Part shown: positions 36,865-46,668 of the stretch, piece after piece
How positions within the stretch are numbered: position 1 is the first letter of the stretch
Layout of the letters: each line of letters starts with the position of its first letter
From: Paenibacillus timonensis
GTDB taxonomy: Bacteria > Bacillota > Bacilli > Paenibacillales > Paenibacillaceae
Assembly: GCF_022427145.1 (NCBI RefSeq)
Contig: NZ_JAKSXN010000038.1
Span: 1 to 56,645, forward strand
Length of the DNA stretch: 56,645 bases
Direction: 5' to 3'
The notes under the pieces: model-generated
The model's database searches: none
What the model was told of the DNA's origin: nothing
What the model saw: the letters and a program-made list of their open reading frames with translations, nothing else
Position numbers and translations under genes: made by a program

Positions 36865-37836
36865 ATGACAGAATATCTGATCCGTCGCTTGCTGCAATCG
36901 GTACTGGTCATTTTTCTGATTACGGTCGTTACGTTTCTGCTGATCCATGCCGCTCCGGGGGGGCCGACCCAAGTCATGTTGGCTCCGGGACTTTCTCCGG
37001 AAGCATTTGAACAACAGAAACGGAATTTGGGCTTGGACCAGCCTGTGCCCATCCAATATATCCGGTGGGTTGGCGATTTGCTGCAAGGCGATTTCGGTTA
37101 TACGTTCAAAAATCATCTTCCGGTAGCGGACCTGCTCTGGCCTCGTGTCGGCAATACGATGATTCTGATGGGCGCGGCTTGGCTGCTGACGCTGATCATC
37201 GCTCTCCCGTGGGGCATTTACAATAGTACCAAACAATATGGATTATCCGATCAAACGTCTTCTTTCCTATCTTATATCGGTTTCGCCATGCCCACCTTTT
37301 GGTTTGGCATTTTGCTGCAGCAGTGGTTTTCCCTTGGTCTAGATTGGTTGCCTTTGTCGGACATGCATACAAGAGGAAAAGAGAATAGCATTGCCGATTT
37401 ATTAATGCATTTAGTGCTGCCAATAACCGTACTCTCTTTAGGATCCCTTGCCGCTTATATAAAATACGCCCGAGCGAGCATGCTGGAAGTGTTGGAGATG
37501 GACTACATCCGTACGGCACGCGCTAAAGGGGTTAAAGAAAGAAAAGTGGTATTTAGGCATGCCTTGCGCAATGCCCTGATCCCGATTATTACCATACTTG
37601 GCCTCGATTTGCCGTCCCTGGTAGCTGGCGCGGTACTTACCGAAAGCGTGTTTAACTGGCCCGGGATGGGCAGGTTTTTCGTCGATATGGCGATTGCCAG
37701 AGAGTATTCCGTATTAATGGCTATTACCATCGTAACTTCGGTTGTCGTTGTAGCCGGCAATTTACTGGCGGATATATTATACGCGATCGTGGATCCTCGG
37801 GTTAAATTAGGCGGAAAGGGGAGTACAGCGGCATGA
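36865..37836 (+). CDS. oppB: Peptide ABC transporter permease (OppB type)
   Basis: A 323-residue inner-membrane permease with about six helices. The first is at about 9-30, after the typical start MTEYLIRRLLQSVLVIFLIT. The cytoplasmic EAA loop that contacts the ATPases is DYIRTARAKGVKERKVVFRHALRNALIPII. GAGGAGG precedes the ATG. It overlaps oppC by ATGA. Confidence 0.93.
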   Translation: MTEYLIRRLLQSVLVIFLITVVTFLLIHAAPGGPTQVMLAPGLSPEAFEQQKRNLGLDQPVPIQYIRWVGDLLQGDFGYTFKNHLPVADLLWPRVGNTMILMGAAWLLTLIIALPWGIYNSTKQYGLSDQTSSFLSYIGFAMPTFWFGILLQQWFSLGLDWLPLSDMHTRGKENSIADLLMHLVLPITVLSLGSLAAYIKYARASMLEVLEMDYIRTARAKGVKERKVVFRHALRNALIPIITILGLDLPSLVAGAVLTESVFNWPGMGRFFVDMAIAREYSVLMAITIVTSVVVVAGNLLADILYAIVDPRVKLGGKGSTAA

Positions 37837-38849
37837 GTGAGATGAAGATCAAGATGTCGTCCGGTACATCCCCGGAATCCAGGCCCCCGGGAGTCACCGA
37901 TTCGCGATCGGTCAAACCAATGAAACCCGCTTTGCCCTCGAAGAAACCGCCTGGACCTTGGAGTACCCTGTGGAAAAAATTCTCGCGCAACCCCTACGCG
38001 ATGACCGGGCTTGTGGTGTTATTGATATTTATCGGGCTGGCTGTCTTTGCTCCCTTCATCGCGAAACATGATCCGACCCGGATTGATATGATGTTCCCGA
38101 ATCTGCCCGCCGGATCGGAAGGCCATCTGCTGGGGACGGATGAATTGGGGAGGGATGTCTTCGCAAGACTGCTGTTTAGTGCACGAATTTCCTTGTTAAT
38201 CGGGTTTTCGGTGGCTTTTGCGTCGGTGTTTATCGGCTCCGTTATTGGGGCGATTTCCGGTTATTTTGGGGGCTGGATCGATACGGTATGCATGCGGATC
38301 GTCGACGTGATGAACTCCGTGCCGACCTTGTTTCTCAACATTCTGGTGTTGGCGATTTTCGGCTCCGAAATCAAATATATGATCATGATCCTCGCTTTTA
38401 CGAGCTGGATGAGTATCGCCCGCTTGGTGCGCGGAAATTTCCTGCAGTTGCGGGAGATGCAATACGTGGAAGCTGCGCGGGCCATCGGGGTGTCAAATGC
38501 GGGGATCATATTCCGGCATTTGCTACGGAACTCCATGTTCCCGATTATCGTCAACGCCACGTTGATGGTCGGGGCGGCGATTTTGAGTGAATCCGCCTTG
38601 TCTTTCTTGGGCTTAGGCGTTCAAACGCCTGACACGAGCTGGGGGCTGATGCTGAGCAATGCGCAAGAATTCATGCTCATCGATAAAATGCAGGCCGTGT
38701 ACCCCGGATTATGCATCTTGATTGTCGTCTTGGCGATTAACTTTATCGGTGACGGGATCCGTGACGCGCTGGATCCAAGACAGAGTATGAACAAATCCCG
38801 GAGGAGGCTGGCAAAATGGCGGAGAAACTTCTCGAAATCCGGAAACTGA
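37833..38849 (+). CDS. oppC: Peptide ABC transporter permease (OppC type)
   Basis: The 338-residue second permease. A hydrophilic Pro/Lys-rich N-terminus of about 50 residues precedes the first helix (NPYAMTGLVVLLIFIGLAVF). Family blocks are HLLGTDELGRDVFARLLFSARISL and the EAA loop YVEAARAIGVSNAGIIFRHLLRN. It overlaps oppB by four bases and oppD by 34 bases, so translation is tightly coupled. Confidence 0.93.
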   Translation: MSEMKIKMSSGTSPESRPPGVTDSRSVKPMKPALPSKKPPGPWSTLWKKFSRNPYAMTGLVVLLIFIGLAVFAPFIAKHDPTRIDMMFPNLPAGSEGHLLGTDELGRDVFARLLFSARISLLIGFSVAFASVFIGSVIGAISGYFGGWIDTVCMRIVDVMNSVPTLFLNILVLAIFGSEIKYMIMILAFTSWMSIARLVRGNFLQLREMQYVEAARAIGVSNAGIIFRHLLRNSMFPIIVNATLMVGAAILSESALSFLGLGVQTPDTSWGLMLSNAQEFMLIDKMQAVYPGLCILIVVLAINFIGDGIRDALDPRQSMNKSRRRLAKWRRNFSKSGN

Positions 38850-39844
38850 CAGCGGGCTTTTTCACGGAAAACGGGGTCGTCAAAGCTACGGACCAAATTT
38901 CGCTATCCATAGGTAAAGGCCAGACGGTTTGCCTGGTGGGCGAATCGGGCAGCGGGAAAAGCGTCACGTCATTAGCCGTAATGCGGTTAATCGATTATGC
39001 CGGCGGCTCGATTCTGGAAGGCAGCATTCAATTCCAAGGACAGGAGCTAACGGCAAAAACTCAAGAAGAGATGAGGAAGATTCGCGGCGACCGGATCGCG
39101 ATGATCTTTCAGGATCCGATGTCGGCCTTGAACCCGGTGTTTACCGTAGGGGAACAAATTGCCGAAAGCCTGCGTCTGCACCAAAACAAAAACGGGGAAG
39201 AGGCTTGGAAGATGGCGGTCGACCTGCTCAAGCTGGTAGGCATTCCGGCGCCGGAAATCCGCGCGAAACAATACCCGCATCAGTTATCTGGCGGGATGTG
39301 CCAACGGGTCGTCATCGCCATTGCGCTTGCCTGCGATCCGGAGCTGCTGATCGCCGACGAGCCTACGACTGCATTGGACGTAACGGTACAGGCGCAAATC
39401 CTCGATCTGTTGCGGAAGCTGCAGGCCGAACTCGGCATGTCTATCCTGCTGATCACCCATGATATGGGCGTGGCGGCGGAAATGGCGGACCGGGTCGCGG
39501 TGATGTATGCGGGGGCGATCGTCGAGGAAGGGCCGGTGGAGCAAATTTTCAACCAACCGAGCCATCCGTATACAGTGGGACTTCTCCAATCGATCCCGGG
39601 GTTCGAAGGGGAACGGGGAGGAGAGCTATATACGATTCAGGGGACGATTCCCCCGATCGGGCAGTTGCCTACCGGATGCCGATTCCACCCCCGCTGTCCG
39701 CATGCGACGGAGGTGTGCCGGCAGAAGGAACCGCCTGAGTTTATGATTGGAGCCGACCATCGTACTTCCTGCTGGCTCTATGAAGATAAGCCGGTACGCT
39801 TGGGCGATGGCCACAGCAGCAGAGATGAGGTGAAACCTGCATGA
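38816..39844 (+). CDS. oppD: Peptide ABC transporter ATP-binding protein (OppD type)
   Basis: A 342-residue ATPase subunit. Walker A GESGSGKS is at 42-49, the signature is LSGGMCQRV (usually LSGGMRQR; the Cys for Arg is a mild deviation), and Walker [13 protein letters not shown] precedes [12 protein letters not shown]. The C-terminal oligopeptide extension has [14 protein letters not shown], the cysteine cluster typical of Opp/Dpp ATPases. A GGAGGAGG site lies before the ATG, inside oppC. Confidence 0.94.
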   Translation: MAEKLLEIRKLTAGFFTENGVVKATDQISLSIGKGQTVCLVGESGSGKSVTSLAVMRLIDYAGGSILEGSIQFQGQELTAKTQEEMRKIRGDRIAMIFQDPMSALNPVFTVGEQIAESLRLHQNKNGEEAWKMAVDLLKLVGIPAPEIRAKQYPHQLSGGMCQRVVIAIALACDPELLIADEPTTALDVTVQAQILDLLRKLQAELGMSILLITHDMGVAAEMADRVAVMYAGAIVEEGPVEQIFNQPSHPYTVGLLQSIPGFEGERGGELYTIQGTIPPIGQLPTGCRFHPRCPHATEVCRQKEPPEFMIGADHRTSCWLYEDKPVRLGDGHSSRDEVKPA

Positions 39845-40881
39845 CGACGGAAACGGCAAATGTAGAGGTAAAGCGGTCGATCGCTTCGAATTCCGGGGAA
39901 ATCCTGGTCGATATCCGCGGGATCAAGAAATATTTCCCGATTCATAAAGGCCTGCTCAGCCGGGTCGTCGGCCAAGTGAAAGCCGTGGACGACGTATCCT
40001 TGGCGATTCGCCAAGGGGAAACCTTCGGACTAGTCGGGGAATCCGGCTGCGGCAAATCGACGCTGGGACGCGTCATCCTTCGCCTGCAAGGAGCCACGGA
40101 GGGTGAAGTGGTATACCAGGGTCGGGACATCCATTCTTTGCGGGGGCAAGAGCTGCGGAAGCTGCGCGAAGAGATGCAGATTATTTTCCAAGATCCGTTT
40201 GGTTCGCTGAACCCACGTTTTTTGGTTAAAGATATCATCGGAGAACCGTTGCGCGTGCACCGCAGCATGTCACCTAAGCAGGTCGATGCACGGGTCGTAG
40301 AATTGATGGAGCTGGTCGGGCTGGACGCCAGCCGGCGCAATCGTTATCCGCATGAATTTTCCGGCGGGCAGCGGCAGCGGATCGGCATTGCCCGGGCAAT
40401 AGCGCTGAATCCGAAGTTCATCGTGGCGGATGAAGCGGTGTCGGCGCTTGACGTATCCGTTCAATCGCAGGTCATTAACCTGCTCATGAAGCTGCAGCGA
40501 GAGCTTGGGCTGACGTTCCTGTTTATCGCCCATGGACTGAACGTCGTCCGGCATATTTCGGACCGGGTCGGCGTGATGTACCTGGGCAAGCTGGTGGAGG
40601 TCGGCGAGACGGAGACGTTATTCGCGGAGCCCCTTCACCCGTATACCGCCGCGCTGTTGTCGGCGATTCCGAAGCCGGTACCGGGCCGGAAGCAGGAGCG
40701 GATCGTGCTGCAAGGGGATGTTCCCTCACCGGCGAACCCGCCTTCCGGGTGCCGCTTCCATACCCGCTGTCCGTTCGCCCAAGCGCGTTGCTCCGAGGTA
40801 GAGCCGCAGTTGGTAGAGGCAGCCCCGGGTCGTCAGGTGGCTTGCCATTTCCCGCTGCAGCCGGGAACGGTGTTGGCCTAA
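39841..40881 (+). CDS. oppF: Peptide ABC transporter ATP-binding protein (OppF type)
   Basis: The 346-residue second ATPase. Walker A GESGCGKS is at 66-73, the signature is [17 protein letters not shown], and Walker [13 protein letters not shown] is the OppF reading. After the switch histidine the sequence is [11 protein letters not shown], whereas family members normally have AHDL; the Asp-to-Gly change is unusual. The C-terminus has the [14 protein letters not shown] cluster. It overlaps oppD by ATGA. Confidence 0.93.
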   Translation: MTTETANVEVKRSIASNSGEILVDIRGIKKYFPIHKGLLSRVVGQVKAVDDVSLAIRQGETFGLVGESGCGKSTLGRVILRLQGATEGEVVYQGRDIHSLRGQELRKLREEMQIIFQDPFGSLNPRFLVKDIIGEPLRVHRSMSPKQVDARVVELMELVGLDASRRNRYPHEFSGGQRQRIGIARAIALNPKFIVADEAVSALDVSVQSQVINLLMKLQRELGLTFLFIAHGLNVVRHISDRVGVMYLGKLVEVGETETLFAEPLHPYTAALLSAIPKPVPGRKQERIVLQGDVPSPANPPSGCRFHTRCPFAQARCSEVEPQLVEAAPGRQVACHFPLQPGTVLA

Positions 40882-40928
40882 TCAACCGATAGCTCTATAG
40901 CATGCAAGTTCTGCAATTAATCACGTCA

Positions 40929-40977
40929 GGGGCCCGATCTCCGGGAAGGAGCGGGCCTCTCTCTATTTTTACGCCAC
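40929..40977 (+). terminator. Terminator of the opp operon
   Basis: A GC-rich stem pairs GGGCCCG and TCTCC (about 40930-40944) with GGAG and CGGGCC (about 40949-40960). TCTCTCTATTTTT follows. Confidence 0.75.
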
Positions 40978-41032
40978 AACCCCATTTGCAGCCAGTCTGG
41001 TTGGCCGTCCAGCATCTGCATGTGCCGTATTG

Positions 41033-41062
41033 TTGTACCCGAATTCCCCGATGTGTTATAGT
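41033..41062 (+). promoter_or_regulatory. Promoter of the LCP gene
   Basis: TTGTAC (41033-41038), an 18-base spacer and TATAGT (41057-41062) precede the LCP gene by about 120 bases. Confidence 0.6.
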
Positions 41063-41184
41063 ACGAAGCGGTAGAGTTGTTTTCAAGGGTAAGAGGCCAA
41101 GAAGAGTAGAACAAGTAGATTAGCGGCGAAAACATAGATGGATCATGGCGAGATTAAACAGATCGGCGATGGAGGCGTAAATCA

Positions 41185-42276
41185 ATGATTGAACGACAGA
41201 GTAGGCAGAAGATGAAACCGAGGAAAAACCGAAAAAAAATAGCAATCCTCACGCTAGTAGTTCTATTAGTACTTGGAGCGGGGGGATATTTGTTCCGCAA
41301 ACCCCTTGCCGTGATGGCATTTGATTTGTTCCTGTCGGGCAAAGTCGAGGAAACGCTGGAACGCTCGTATTCTCCGCTCGAAGGGGAAGAAGCGAAACCG
41401 GTGCAACCGCAGGAAGAGAAGATGGAACCGTTCAGCGCGCTGCTGCTCGGCGTGGATCAGCGAAATAATGAGCCGGCCCGATCGGATACGATGATCTATG
41501 CGGTGGTGCGGCCGGAGGATGCCAAGGTCCTGTTGGTCTCCATCCCTCGCGATACCTACACGGAGATCGTTGGCAAAGATAAGGAAGACAAGATCAACCA
41601 CGCGTATGCCTTCGGCGGCGAGAAAATGGCCAAGGACACGGTGGAGAATTTCATCGGGTATCCGGTCGATTATTACGCGGCCATCAATTTCCAAGGCGTG
41701 CGGGATATCGTAGACGCGCTTGGGGGCGTGGAGCTGCCGATCACCAAGGATATCGTAAATAAACAAGCCGATCACGAGAAGTTTACGATTAAGGCAGGCA
41801 AACCGCTGTACGACGGCACGGAGGCTTTGAATTTCGTACGTTATCGCGAGGACAGCGATTTTAACCGGACGAAGCGGCACCAAGTGTTCTTGAACGCCAT
41901 GGTCGACCGGATGTTAAAGCTGAACCAAGTGACAAAAATTCCTGAATTGATGAACCTGATGGGCGATAATTTTAAGACGGACCTGCCGCCGAACCAAATT
42001 ATCGATTTGTCGAAGCAAGTGCTGCTGGGCGATGCGACTCCGCAAATCAGCGGATTTACGATCATGGGCGAAGGGATGCGGCTGAACGGCGTTTATTATG
42101 ACAAAGCCAACGAAGAAGATGTGGACTTTGCCAAAGAGATGATCGACAACTGGCTCAACCCGGAGACGGAGGCCTCCGCCTTGATTACGCCGGAATCCCG
42201 TGATGCCGAGAAGGCCGGGACGAGCCAAAACGGCGCGCAGGGAACGGCGACAAACAGCAATAGCAAGAATGAGTAA
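41185..42276 (+). CDS. LytR-CpsA-Psr (LCP) family protein
   Basis: A 363-residue membrane-anchored phosphotransferase; LCP proteins attach teichoic acids or other glycopolymers from lipid carriers to peptidoglycan. A basic cytoplasmic head (1-19) precedes one membrane helix (about 20-40). The external LCP domain has FSALLLGVDQR, the Arg/Asp residues of SDTMIYAVVRP, VSIPRDTYTEI and FVRYREDSDFNRTKRHQ. The C-terminal 35 residues are a low-complexity Ser/Asn/Ala tail. GGAGGCG precedes the ATG. It appears to be a single-gene unit. Confidence 0.92.
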   Translation: MIERQSRQKMKPRKNRKKIAILTLVVLLVLGAGGYLFRKPLAVMAFDLFLSGKVEETLERSYSPLEGEEAKPVQPQEEKMEPFSALLLGVDQRNNEPARSDTMIYAVVRPEDAKVLLVSIPRDTYTEIVGKDKEDKINHAYAFGGEKMAKDTVENFIGYPVDYYAAINFQGVRDIVDALGGVELPITKDIVNKQADHEKFTIKAGKPLYDGTEALNFVRYREDSDFNRTKRHQVFLNAMVDRMLKLNQVTKIPELMNLMGDNFKTDLPPNQIIDLSKQVLLGDATPQISGFTIMGEGMRLNGVYYDKANEEDVDFAKEMIDNWLNPETEASALITPESRDAEKAGTSQNGAQGTATNSNSKNE

Positions 42277-42328
42277 TCTTGGGGCATCATACTTTAGATT
42301 AAACCGCTTTATAGGCTTATTTCAGACC

Positions 42329-42358
42329 TCGGCAGTCCGGTGTTCCGGCTGCCGATTT
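42329..42358 (+). terminator. Probable terminator after the LCP gene
   Basis: CGGCAG-T-CCGG and CCGG-CTGCCG form a 10-bp stem with one bulge and a TGTT loop (42329-42353). Only three T residues follow. Confidence 0.5.
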
Positions 42359-42443
42359 CACGCGGGTCGGCCCGGAACATATTCCGTTTCGAAACGTATC
42401 AATTAGGGGAGTCTGAATGAAGGATGAGGAGGATTTTGTTCTC

Positions 42444-42872
42444 ATGAATATAGCGTTCTTTTTACTTCCGAAAAATGACGTGGTGACCGTGACGCTGGAT
42501 TCCACTTTGCGGCAAACGTTGGAACGCATGGAGTTTCACAGGTATACAGCGGTGCCGATCATCGATCAAGACGGGGCGTATGTCGGCACGGTAACGGAAG
42601 GCGATTTGTTGTGGCACATGAAAAACTCGAACGGCAAAATCAATTTTGAGACCGCTTCAAAATTTCTGCTGAAGGACGTTCCGCTTAAGATGGACATCAA
42701 GCCCGTGCGGATCGATGCCGATATGGAGGACCTGATCAATCTGGCAAAGGTGCAGAACTTCGTGCCGGTGGTGGATGACCGGGGCCGGTTCATCGGGATC
42801 GTCCGGCGCAGCCAGATCATCGAATATTGCGAAAAGTTCGTGACCAAGGACGTTTCATCGTCGAGTTTTTGA
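42444..42872 (+). CDS. CBS-domain protein
   Basis: A protein of 142 residues made of two CBS motifs, about 10-60 (TLRQTLERMEFHRYTAVPIIDQDGAYVGTVTEGDLL) and about 75-130 (NFVPVVDDRGRFIGIVRRSQIIEY). Such pairs usually bind adenine nucleotides or cyclic di-AMP; the ligand is unknown. GAGGAGG lies 11 bases before the ATG at 42444 (MNIAFFLLPK). An in-frame ATG at 42417 after GGGGAG adds nine residues and remains possible. No catalytic domain is attached, so it is probably a stand-alone sensor. Confidence 0.85.
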   Translation: MNIAFFLLPKNDVVTVTLDSTLRQTLERMEFHRYTAVPIIDQDGAYVGTVTEGDLLWHMKNSNGKINFETASKFLLKDVPLKMDIKPVRIDADMEDLINLAKVQNFVPVVDDRGRFIGIVRRSQIIEYCEKFVTKDVSSSSF

Positions 42873-42953
42873 ACTACCTTTTCAATGAAGGTTCAAAAAG
42901 TTAGGTTCCCTTATAATAGCAAGGGTTTGCGTCTTTTGTCGCGATTGCATTAT

Positions 42954-42961
42954 GCTATAAT
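42954..42961 (+). promoter_or_regulatory. Extended -10 promoter before the MazG-like gene
   Basis: TGCTATAAT (TATAAT at 42956-42961) has an extended -10 TG; the -35 is weak. It probably drives the MazG-like, DUF2232, gdpP, rplI, dnaC run. Confidence 0.5.
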
Positions 42962-43003
42962 GAAGAATAAAGCTTTTTTCGGGGAGGGTGGAAGCTGTCC
43001 GCC

Positions 43004-43306
43004 ATGCATAAGGAAATGGATGTGGCCAAACGTGCCAAGGTGATTGAATGGCTCAAGACGGAAGTAGTCGATCACGTATCCCGTTTGTTTAAGGCATTAT
43101 GGGAAGGCAGCACGACGCGGGTAACGGACAGTCTTGCCAGCCTGATTGTCAGCAGTTATATTTTGGGGCGGAGACTAGGTGTTTCCTATCGGGATATGGA
43201 TGACAGCATCTTGGAAAAACTAAGAAAACATAAGCAGGAGGGTCACCAGCTCGAGGATTGGTATCAAGATATTTCTACCCTGGAAGAACATATGCGTAAG
43301 AGGTGA
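43004..43306 (+). CDS. MazG-like family protein
   Basis: A 100-residue all-alpha protein of the small MazG-like group, found upstream of DUF2232-gdpP in Bacillales. Blocks include VDHVSRLFKALWEGSTTRVTDSLASLIVSSYILGRRLG. The acidic metal-binding ExxE pattern of true MazG pyrophosphatases is not obvious, so enzymatic activity is doubtful. GGAGGGTGG lies upstream, somewhat far from the ATG. It ends 6 bases before the DUF2232 gene. Confidence 0.75.
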   Translation: MHKEMDVAKRAKVIEWLKTEVVDHVSRLFKALWEGSTTRVTDSLASLIVSSYILGRRLGVSYRDMDDSILEKLRKHKQEGHQLEDWYQDISTLEEHMRKR

Positions 43307-43312
43307 ACCCAT

Positions 43313-44233
43313 TTGAAGTTACGCTGGACATCGGTGGCTTGGAGCGCCGCATATTTGCTGCTTCTGTTGTCGCTTGCAACTCCGCTAACCGTGATTACGA
43401 TGTTTTTTCTGATCGTGCCGGGCATCTTGCTGTATACGACCTTGTCGACAAGAGCGTTTCTCGTGCACGTGGCGGTGGTCTGGCTGGCGGCTTCGCTGAT
43501 CTTCGGACCGGTTATTCTGCTGCAGGCCCTGTATTTTATCATCCCTTCGATCGTCATGGGCTATTTATATAAGAAAAGAGGCCCGGCTTTCCGCACGGTG
43601 ATGGCGGGTGCGGGCACGATTCTGCTGGAATTTTTGCTGATCCTTCTGATCAGCACGGTATTCTTTGACTTCAATCTGGCCAACGCGATCGAAGACCTGC
43701 TCAATTCGGCCATGGCCCCGTTTACGAACGTCGCCGACAGCTCGCTGACGGGCGGATTCGTATGGTCTCCGGAGATGAGCCAGCAGTTCTCCAGCCTGAC
43801 GGTGCGGATGATTCCGTTTACGATGATCGTCTTCTCGCTCCTGATCGCTGCGGTGGCGCACGCCATCTCCCGGCCGACGTTGTCCAGCTTGGGGCATGCG
43901 GTGCCGAAGCTGCCGCCGGTTCGCGATTGGCGGCTGCCGCGTTCGCTGATCTGGTACTATTTGATCGGCGTGCTGCTGCAGTGGTTCGGCGGGGAAGCCG
44001 TACAGCAGGGGTTCATGGGTACGATTTTGCTGAACTTGATGCCGCTGCTGCAATTTCTCTTCATGGTGCAAACGGCAAGCTTCTTCTTCTTTGCGGCCTA
44101 TCACCGCAAGTGGAATCCGGTCATTCCGATCCTGCTTATCGTGGCGATGTTGATTATTCCGCCGCTGCGGATCGTGGGGATTCTGGACATTGCGTTTCCG
44201 CTACGGGATATGATTACGAGATCAAGACGATAG
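43313..44233 (+). CDS. yybS: DUF2232 multipass membrane protein (YybS)
   Basis: A 306-residue integral membrane protein with about eight hydrophobic segments throughout, of the YybS/DUF2232 family coded before gdpP in Firmicutes. The start is TTG after AGAGGTGAA. No catalytic motif is visible. Close linkage with gdpP (11-base gap) suggests a role in the same membrane process, but no function is established to my knowledge. Confidence 0.85.
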   Translation: MKLRWTSVAWSAAYLLLLLSLATPLTVITMFFLIVPGILLYTTLSTRAFLVHVAVVWLAASLIFGPVILLQALYFIIPSIVMGYLYKKRGPAFRTVMAGAGTILLEFLLILLISTVFFDFNLANAIEDLLNSAMAPFTNVADSSLTGGFVWSPEMSQQFSSLTVRMIPFTMIVFSLLIAAVAHAISRPTLSSLGHAVPKLPPVRDWRLPRSLIWYYLIGVLLQWFGGEAVQQGFMGTILLNLMPLLQFLFMVQTASFFFFAAYHRKWNPVIPILLIVAMLIIPPLRIVGILDIAFPLRDMITRSRR

Positions 44234-44244
44234 GGTGAGAAGGC

Positions 44245-46227
44245 ATGCCTAATATTTTGCAAAAACGTTGGTACGGTTACCAAACCGTATGGATGTTCAT
44301 GCTTCAGTTGCTGCTCGTCATCTTCGTCTCCTACTTTAACTGGATTTTGGGGCTGGTTTGCTTATGCCTCGTCGGCGTGTTGACGTACAGCATGCTGCGG
44401 GCGGAGCGGCAGTTCCGCAAAGAGCTGATCCGCTACGTGACCGATTTGAACTACCGGATCAAACGGGTAGAAGGCGAGGCCGTCGGCAAGCTGCCGTTCG
44501 GCCTGATGCTCTACAGCGAAGAGCGGACGGTGGAATGGCATAATCATTTCGTGACCGGGATGTACGGCAAAGATTCCGTCGTAGGTCTGCCGCTGTCCGA
44601 GCTGCTGCCGCAGCTTCCCGTGCCAAGCCGGGACAAGAAGGACGGGAGCGGCGCCCGGACAACCGTGGAAACGATGGTTGGGGAGCGTTACTACGAGCTG
44701 ACCGTCGATGCCAACGAGCGGCTCATTTACATCCACGACATGACGGAGCTGGCGGTACTGCGCAGCCGGTACGAAGATGAACGGGCCGCACTTGGCATCG
44801 TGCTGCTGGATAATCTGGACGAAGCCACCCAGGGCATGGACGACCAGCAGCGGACCGCCTTGATCGCCCGCGTGGCGACGGCGATCACGGAATGGGCCAA
44901 ACAGTACCGCGTTTACCTGCGGCGGCTGTCCTCCGAGCGATATCTGATGATTCTGAATCAGAAATCGCTGGACGAACTGGAGCAAAGCCGGTTCGTCATC
45001 CTGGACGAGGTCCGCGAAATGACCGCGGACCTGAAGGTGCCGATTACGCTCAGCATCGGCCTCGCTTTTGGCGCCGAGCGTTTCAGCGAGCTGGGCGAAC
45101 TCGCCCAGTCCAGCTTGGATATGGCGCTCGGCCGCGGGGGCGACCAGGCCGCGGTGAAGGCCGGTCAGCGGTTGTCCTTCTATGGCGGCAAATCCGGCGC
45201 CATAGAGAAGCGGACGCGCGTCCGCGCCCGCGTCATCGCGCATGCCTTGCGCGATTTGATGCAGGAGAGCGACCGCGTCATCATCATGGGCCATCGCGTT
45301 CCGGACCTCGACGTGATCGGCGCCTCCATCGGCGTGCTGAAAGCCGCCGATATGTACAAGGTCGAGGCCCACATCGTACTGGATGGCCCGAACCCGGCGA
45401 TCGAGCGCCTGATGGAGCGCATCGGCAAAGAGGAGGCCCTGCTCCGGCGGTTTATCTCGCCGGAGCAGGCCCTGAATATGATGACCGAGCATACGCTGCT
45501 CGTGCTCGTCGATACGCATAAGGCCTCCATCACGATGGAGCCCCGGCTGGTCGAAGAAGCAAGCCGCGTCGTCATCGTGGATCACCACCGCCGCGGCGAG
45601 GAATTCGTGGCCGATGCGGTACTCGTCTACCTGGAGCCTTACGCCTCCTCGGCCTGCGAGCTCGTCACCGAGCTGCTGCAGTACATTCACGAGAAGGTGG
45701 AGCTCAGCCCGCTGGAGGCGACGACGCTGCTCGCGGGCATCACCGTCGATACGAAGCATTTCGCGCTCCATACCGGCTCGCGGACGTTTGAGGCCGCGGC
45801 GTTCCTCCGCCGGAACGGGGCGGACACGGTGATGGTGCAGCGAATGCTGAAGGAAGACCTGCAGGAATACATCGCCAAGGCCGACATCATCAAGCATGCC
45901 CGCATGATCCATGGGCATATCGCCTTGGCGGTGACGGAGCCGAACCGCAAAATCCCGCAGCTGTTGATCGCCCAAGTGGCGGATACGCTGCTGAACATGA
46001 CGGGCGTACTCGCTTCGTTCGTGATCAGCGAGCGGCCGGACGGCCTGATCGGGATCAGCGCCCGTTCACTCGGGAGCATGAACGTGCAGGTGGTCATGGA
46101 GCGGCTCGGCGGCGGAGGACATTTGACGAATGCAGCCGTTCAGTTGGAAGGAACCCAGGCGGAAGCGGAGAAAAGGCTGCTCGCCGTGCTGGATGAAATA
46201 GAGAAGGAAGAGGGGTTATTCGAATGA
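44245..46227 (+). CDS. gdpP: Cyclic-di-AMP phosphodiesterase GdpP
   Basis: A 660-residue membrane enzyme that hydrolyses cyclic di-AMP and so affects potassium, osmotic and wall homeostasis. Two N-terminal helices lie at about 15-50. A degenerate PAS domain (about 80-160) and a degenerate GGDEF domain (about 170-300, ending near RGGDQAAVK) follow. The DHH domain has [12 protein letters not shown] at about 349-360 and DHH in [12 protein letters not shown] near 445. The DHHA1 part ends with [11 protein letters not shown]. It overlaps rplI by ATGA. Confidence 0.95.
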   Translation: MPNILQKRWYGYQTVWMFMLQLLLVIFVSYFNWILGLVCLCLVGVLTYSMLRAERQFRKELIRYVTDLNYRIKRVEGEAVGKLPFGLMLYSEERTVEWHNHFVTGMYGKDSVVGLPLSELLPQLPVPSRDKKDGSGARTTVETMVGERYYELTVDANERLIYIHDMTELAVLRSRYEDERAALGIVLLDNLDEATQGMDDQQRTALIARVATAITEWAKQYRVYLRRLSSERYLMILNQKSLDELEQSRFVILDEVREMTADLKVPITLSIGLAFGAERFSELGELAQSSLDMALGRGGDQAAVKAGQRLSFYGGKSGAIEKRTRVRARVIAHALRDLMQESDRVIIMGHRVPDLDVIGASIGVLKAADMYKVEAHIVLDGPNPAIERLMERIGKEEALLRRFISPEQALNMMTEHTLLVLVDTHKASITMEPRLVEEASRVVIVDHHRRGEEFVADAVLVYLEPYASSACELVTELLQYIHEKVELSPLEATTLLAGITVDTKHFALHTGSRTFEAAAFLRRNGADTVMVQRMLKEDLQEYIAKADIIKHARMIHGHIALAVTEPNRKIPQLLIAQVADTLLNMTGVLASFVISERPDGLIGISARSLGSMNVQVVMERLGGGGHLTNAAVQLEGTQAEAEKRLLAVLDEIEKEEGLFE

Positions 46228-46667
46228 AAGTGATCTTTTTGAAGGATGTCAAAGGCCAAGGGAAAAAAGGGGAAATCAAAGAAGTATCGGAAGGCTACGC
46301 ACAAAACTTCCTGATGCCGCGCGGGCTGGTTCGTCCGGCGACGGAGGGCAACGTGAAGACGCTGGAGCAGCAAACGGCATCCGAGCTGAAGCGCAAAGCC
46401 CAGGAGAAGGAAGAAGCGATCCAGCTGGGCAAGAAGCTGGAGGAAATGACCGTCCAGTTGAAAGCGAAAGCCGGCGAAGGCGGCCGACTGTTCGGCGCGA
46501 TTACCAGCAAGCAAGTCGCGGAGGCGCTGGAGAAAGCCGGCGTGAAGCTGGATAAGCGCAAAATCGAAATGCACGATCCGATCCGGACGCTGGGCGTAAC
46601 GCAAGTGCCGGTTAAGCTACACCCGGAAGTGAAATCGACGCTTAAGGTTCAAGTCACGGAGGAATGA
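46224..46667 (+). CDS. rplI: 50S ribosomal protein L9
   Basis: A 147-residue ribosomal protein with two globular domains joined by a long helix. [34 protein letters not shown] is the N-terminal signature; the helix is Lys/Glu/Gln-rich (about 40-80) and [14 protein letters not shown] opens the C-terminal domain. It overlaps gdpP by four bases and ends one base before dnaC, whose ribosome site lies in its last codons. Confidence 0.97.
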   Translation: MKVIFLKDVKGQGKKGEIKEVSEGYAQNFLMPRGLVRPATEGNVKTLEQQTASELKRKAQEKEEAIQLGKKLEEMTVQLKAKAGEGGRLFGAITSKQVAEALEKAGVKLDKRKIEMHDPIRTLGVTQVPVKLHPEVKSTLKVQVTEE

Positions 46668-46668
46668 G

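Noticed and set aside
44362..45975. Minus-strand 537-codon frame opposite gdpP
   Set aside because: Antisense shadow in a GC-rich gene; gdpP has full domain support.
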